Source of the DNA: Alphaproteobacteria bacterium
GTDB lineage: Bacteria > Pseudomonadota > Alphaproteobacteria > Micavibrionales > Micavibrionaceae
Assembly (NCBI GenBank): GCA_023384135.1
Contig: JAHDXS010000002.1
Coordinates: 248,001-312,000, forward strand
Direction of reading: 5' to 3'
Length of the DNA: 64,000 nucleotides
Shown here: positions 60,886 to 64,000 of the stretch, one piece after another
Layout: every line of letters begins with the position of its first letter
Position numbering within the stretch: the stretch's first letter is position 1
Program-made: the position numbers and the translations under genes
The notes under the pieces: generated by a model
What the model was told of the DNA's origin: nothing
Databases searched by the model: none
The model's input: only the letters and a program-made list of their open reading frames with translations

Positions 60886-62019
60886 ATGAAAATCTTCGAA
60901 CGCTACATTTTCCGCAATCTGGCGATCGGGACGGTCTTCGTCGCCGCGACGCTCTCCTTTATCGTTTTTCTGACGCAATCCTTGCGCTTTCTTGAAATCA
61001 TTCTCGAATCCAACTCCTCGGGCGGCTCGCTGTGGCTTCTGACGATCCTCGCCTTGCCGCGCTTCTTCGAGATCGTCCTGCCGCTGGCGCTCATGACCGC
61101 CGCGCTGTTCGTCTATAACAAGATGACCATCGATTCCGAACTGATCGCCATCCGCGCCCTCGGCAAATCCCCGGCGGCGCTCGCCCGCCCCGCTCTGGCT
61201 CTGGCAGCGCTGATGACGGTCCTGCTCTGGATCAACGCGATGTGGGTCGCCCCGGCTTCGCTGAACCAGATGCAGCAGATGCGCTTGAGCCTCACGGCTG
61301 AATTCTCCAACTATCTCTTCCGCGAGGGCGTCTTCAATCAGGTCGGCAAGGGCCTCACCGTCTATATCCATAAGCGCGCCTCTCAGGGCGAACTCGCGGG
61401 CCTGATGATATACGACAGCCGCGACAGCAGCAAACCGCCCTCAACCATCCTCGCCCGACGCGGCCAGATTCTGGCCGGCCCCGACGGGCAACAAGTGGTG
61501 GTCTACAGCGGCTCGCGTCAGGAATTCAACCGCAATTCCCGCGTTCTGCAACGTCTCGATTTTGATGTATATACGATCGATCTGCCCAGTGCCTCCCCCG
61601 CCCGCACCCGCTGGCGTGAGCCGGACGAACGCACGCTGGGCGAGCTTCTGAACCCCGACCCGCAGAACGAGCGTGATCTTAAAAACGCGCAGGAATTCCG
61701 AAACGAGATCCACCGCCGCATCACGACGCCCCTTCTGGCTTTTGCCTTCACGCTGATCGCGCTGAATGCCCTGCTTCTGGGTGAAGTAGACCGAAGGGGC
61801 CAGACCCCGCGCGTCATCCTTGCCGTGGTTCTGGTTGTGCTGCTCCAGAGCCTCGCGCTCGCAGTCGATAATCTGACCCGCAGCTCAACAGCGGGAATCC
61901 CCCTCATGTATCTGGTCACGCTCGGCCCCTCCGCCGCAGGGCTGCTCCTCCTGAGCGAGCGCAGCGAACCCTTCCGCCGCCGCTTCCTCCCGGGCGCAAG
62001 AAAGGCGAAACCCGTATGA
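60886..62019 (+). CDS. lptF: LPS export permease LptF
   Basis: 377 aa. Six membrane segments with a periplasmic jellyroll between the third and fourth; N-terminus FERYIFRNLAIGTVFV is the YjgP/YjgQ pattern. With LptG and LptB it extracts LPS from the inner membrane. Overlaps lptG by 4 bp. Confidence 0.95.
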   Translation: MKIFERYIFRNLAIGTVFVAATLSFIVFLTQSLRFLEIILESNSSGGSLWLLTILALPRFFEIVLPLALMTAALFVYNKMTIDSELIAIRALGKSPAALARPALALAALMTVLLWINAMWVAPASLNQMQQMRLSLTAEFSNYLFREGVFNQVGKGLTVYIHKRASQGELAGLMIYDSRDSSKPPSTILARRGQILAGPDGQQVVVYSGSRQEFNRNSRVLQRLDFDVYTIDLPSASPARTRWREPDERTLGELLNPDPQNERDLKNAQEFRNEIHRRITTPLLAFAFTLIALNALLLGEVDRRGQTPRVILAVVLVVLLQSLALAVDNLTRSSTAGIPLMYLVTLGPSAAGLLLLSERSEPFRRRFLPGARKAKPV

Positions 62020-63200
62020 CCCTCAAACTGACACCGACCCTGAGCCGCTATCTGGCCCGTCATTACATCATCAACCTGCTGGTCCTGACCGGCGCGCTGA
62101 TGACCGTGATCTATCTGTTCGATACGGTCGAACTGATCCGCCGGGCCAGCGACAATCCCGAAGTATCCCTCATCGCCATCCTGCAAATGAGCCTGCTCAA
62201 ACTCCCCGAGGTCAGCCAGACCATGCTGCCCTTCGCCGTGCTGTTCAGCGCGATGTATACCTTCTGGCAGCTGACCCGCCGCTATGAGTTGATCGTGGTC
62301 CGCGCCTCCGGCTTTTCCGTATGGCAGTTCCTGATGCCCCTGATTGCCGTCGCCGCCCTGTTTGGCATCCTCCAGATGACGGTCATCAACCCGGTCGGCT
62401 CCGTCCTGATCCAGAAATATGAGCAGCTCCAGCACAAGCTGCTCAGCAAGGAGCGCAACGAGATCGCGATCTTTCAGGAAGGGCTCTGGCTGCGTCAGGC
62501 CATCCTGATCGAGCCCGAAGCCCCCGCGCCGCAAGAACACGCGCAGCAGGACCCCGCGCAGCCCATCCCCTCGGAACCGGCGCTCGTTCCCGGCTACATC
62601 ATATTCCACGCCGAAAAAATCAAACAGCCCGAATGGAAGCTCCAGAACATAACCGTGCTCTATTTCACCGAGGAAAACGACTTCCTCCAGCGTGTCCACG
62701 CTCAGGAAGCCGTATTGGGCGAGACCAGCTGGCGCATGACGGTCGTACAGATCTATAGGGACAACGCGGTCGTGCCGGAAAATCTGGAGACCTTCGAATT
62801 ACCGACCTCCCTGACCCGCGAGGATATCGAGGAGAGCTTCTCCTCCCGCGCCAGCATGTCCTTCTGGAAACTCCCCGGCTATATCACAACCCTGGAGGAA
62901 ACCGGTTTCGACGCCGCCGCCTTGCGGGTTTATTACCATAATCTATTGTCCCAGCCCCTCATGTTCGCCGCCATGATCCTGCTGGCCGCGACCGTCTCCA
63001 TGCGCCCCCCAAGGATGCAGGGCAGCTTCCTCTTGATCGTCTTCGGGGTCTTTATCGGCTTTCTGGTCTTTTTCCTCTCCAGTTTCCTGCAGGCGCTGGG
63101 CACCTCCCGCCAGATCCCGGTCATAATGGCCGCTTGGGCGCCCGCCGCCATCTGTTTCCTGCTGGGCCTGAGCGCCATGCTCAACAAGGAAGACGGGTAA
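62016..63200 (+). CDS. lptG: LPS export permease LptG
   Basis: 394 aa. Starts LSRYLARHYIINLLVLTGAL; same six-segment layout as LptF with a longer periplasmic part (about residues 130-290) carrying a Pro/Gln/Ala insertion (APAPQEHAQQDPAQPIPSEP). Partner of LptF and LptB. Translationally coupled to lptF. Confidence 0.95.
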   Translation: MTLKLTPTLSRYLARHYIINLLVLTGALMTVIYLFDTVELIRRASDNPEVSLIAILQMSLLKLPEVSQTMLPFAVLFSAMYTFWQLTRRYELIVVRASGFSVWQFLMPLIAVAALFGILQMTVINPVGSVLIQKYEQLQHKLLSKERNEIAIFQEGLWLRQAILIEPEAPAPQEHAQQDPAQPIPSEPALVPGYIIFHAEKIKQPEWKLQNITVLYFTEENDFLQRVHAQEAVLGETSWRMTVVQIYRDNAVVPENLETFELPTSLTREDIEESFSSRASMSFWKLPGYITTLEETGFDAAALRVYYHNLLSQPLMFAAMILLAATVSMRPPRMQGSFLLIVFGVFIGFLVFFLSSFLQALGTSRQIPVIMAAWAPAAICFLLGLSAMLNKEDG

Positions 63201-63402
63201 GCCCGCCACACCGTGGCAAAAATACGACTCTCCCCAACAAATCGCGTATAAATCCCGCCCGGCTATTGTCATGGCGCGGAGAATCAATAAAACTTTCGGA
63301 AAATAACATTTTAAGCCTTCCCGATTCTGCGTTAACTCATTAATAATTCCCGACTGTTATAAAGGTTGAGATTGTAAAACCACGTTGTCTTTGGGCGCTC
63401 CT

Positions 63403-64000
63403 ATGAAAAATACAAATGAAAAAGGGCAAGTTCTGTCCGCTCTGCGTAAATATGCCTTGGTCCTATGTTCCGGGCTGGCCTTGAGCGCCTGCGCCACCAA
63501 TGAAAATGCCCACATCGTCGAGGGCGATCTCGAAATTTACGACCCCTATGAGGGCTATAACCGCGCCATGTTCTCATTCAACGCGGGGTTCGACGACGTG
63601 GTGGTCAACCCGATCGTCAAGGGATACCGCTTCGTAGCCCCTCACCCGGTCCGCAAGGGCGTGCGCAACTTCCTGCGCAACATCAAATCCCCGGTCATTC
63701 TGGCCAACCAGCTCCTGCAGGGCGACCTTGAGGGCGCCAAGAACTGCGTGGTCCGCGCCGCGATCAACTCCACGGTCGGCCTGGGCGGCCTGATCGACCT
63801 CGCCGGCTATAACGGCATCGAATATGAGGGCGAGGATTTCGGCCAGACCTTGGCGGTCTGGGGCGTCCCGCACGGCCCCTATATGGTCGTCCCCTTCCTC
63901 GGCCCCTCCTCGGCCCGTGATTACTCCGGCTACTTCGTAGACGGCATGGCCGACCCGGTGCGCTGGTACCTGTTCAACGTCGATAAAGAGGCTCTGTTTT
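63403..64000 (+). CDS. mlaA: MlaA (VacJ) family outer-membrane lipoprotein, partial
   Basis: The first 199 codons are visible; the gene runs past the window. Signal peptide with lipobox LSAC (lipid Cys at residue 30). The family signature YDPYEGYNRAMFSFN and the helix VAPHPVRKGVRNFLRNI are present, as are GQTLAVWGVPHGPYMVVPFLGPSS. MlaA removes mislocalised phospholipids from the outer leaflet with the Mla ABC system. A 202-bp gap separates it from lptG. Confidence 0.93.
   Translation, partial: MKNTNEKGQVLSALRKYALVLCSGLALSACATNENAHIVEGDLEIYDPYEGYNRAMFSFNAGFDDVVVNPIVKGYRFVAPHPVRKGVRNFLRNIKSPVILANQLLQGDLEGAKNCVVRAAINSTVGLGGLIDLAGYNGIEYEGEDFGQTLAVWGVPHGPYMVVPFLGPSSARDYSGYFVDGMADPVRWYLFNVDKEALF

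Noticed and set aside
1..64000. CRISPR arrays, complete prophage, transposase genes or rRNA operon
   Set aside because: No regularly spaced repeats, no transposase or integrase frame, no ribosomal RNA sequence was seen. Mobile content is limited to small repeats and one phage-like ORF.

Overview
This window is a GC-rich chromosomal segment of a Gram-negative alphaproteobacterium. Evidence: AddAB instead of RecBCD, a ChvI/ChvG two-component pair beside rapZ, an adenosylhomocysteinase gene beside a DivL-type kinase, an Hsp20-DUF1150 pair, the CHCC zinc-finger protein related to complex I NDUFS6, an rpoN-hpf-ptsN block downstream of lptCAB, and the order aroA / cmk-rpsA-ihfB-lapA-pyrF-trpF-trpB-trpA-accD-folC. 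The genus cannot be fixed from sequence alone; a Rhodospirillales- or Micavibrio-like lineage is a guess. Nearly all of the window is dense housekeeping sequence with many 4-8 bp start/stop overlaps.

Layout. 1-8.0 kb: thioredoxin end, then tsaE-murU-addB-addA read leftward, with a bidirectional terminator against trxA. 8.0-13.1 kb: a small exported protein, then ahcY-purU-divL read leftward; the divL product has Tyr where histidine kinases carry the phosphorylated His. 13.2-14.1 kb: a 134-aa orphan and an AT-rich stretch holding a 47-codon gene with its own Shine-Dalgarno and terminator. 14.2-20.9 kb: an Enzyme I-like protein, rapZ, chvG, chvI and folC. 20.9-26.9 kb: accD, trpA, a GyrI-like protein, trpB, trpF, pyrF, lapA, ihfB. 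27-31.7 kb: rpsA, cmk, a lipoprotein on the opposite strand, aroA. 31.8-36.7 kb: a GGDEF-EAL protein, a THUMP-like methyltransferase, pyrC. 36.8-40 kb: folE diverging from cysS, a CHCC zinc finger, hsp20, DUF1150. 40-48.1 kb: rnd-kdsD-lptC-lptA-lysE-lptB-rpoN-orf-hpf-ptsN, all leftward. 48.2-50.4 kb: tRNA-Leu(CAG), a response regulator with a degenerate GGDEF domain, and a repeat-rich pocket with a phage-like small ORF between two direct repeats. 50.4-57.5 kb: ftsK-lolA-recR, small unknown genes, pheA diverging from a membrane-anchored cytochrome c. 57.6-64 kb: a 140-bp imperfect palindrome, pepA-kamA-holC, then lptF-lptG and the start of an mlaA lipoprotein.

How the genes fit together. Envelope biogenesis dominates (lptABCFG, kdsD, lolA, mlaA, ChvGI, RapZ, MurU), with amino-acid and nucleotide synthesis (trp, aroA, pheA, pyrF, pyrC, folC, folE) and DNA repair or segregation (addAB, recR, ftsK). 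The most interesting signals are regulatory. The DivL-type pseudokinase and a perfect TTAA-N7-TTAA box point to a CckA/CtrA-type cell-cycle circuit. The PTS-Ntr parts look eroded: Enzyme I keeps its His and Cys, EIIA-Ntr has Asp in place of the phospho-His, and hprK, EIIA-Man and HPr are absent from the place they usually occupy. A 47-aa peptide gene and a GyrI-like protein inside the trp operon are the best candidates for undescribed biology.

Limits: all assignments come from reading motifs and gene order; no database search was run. Starts were moved from the longest possible reading frame where ATG codons, Shine-Dalgarno sequences or overlaps favoured a shorter protein.
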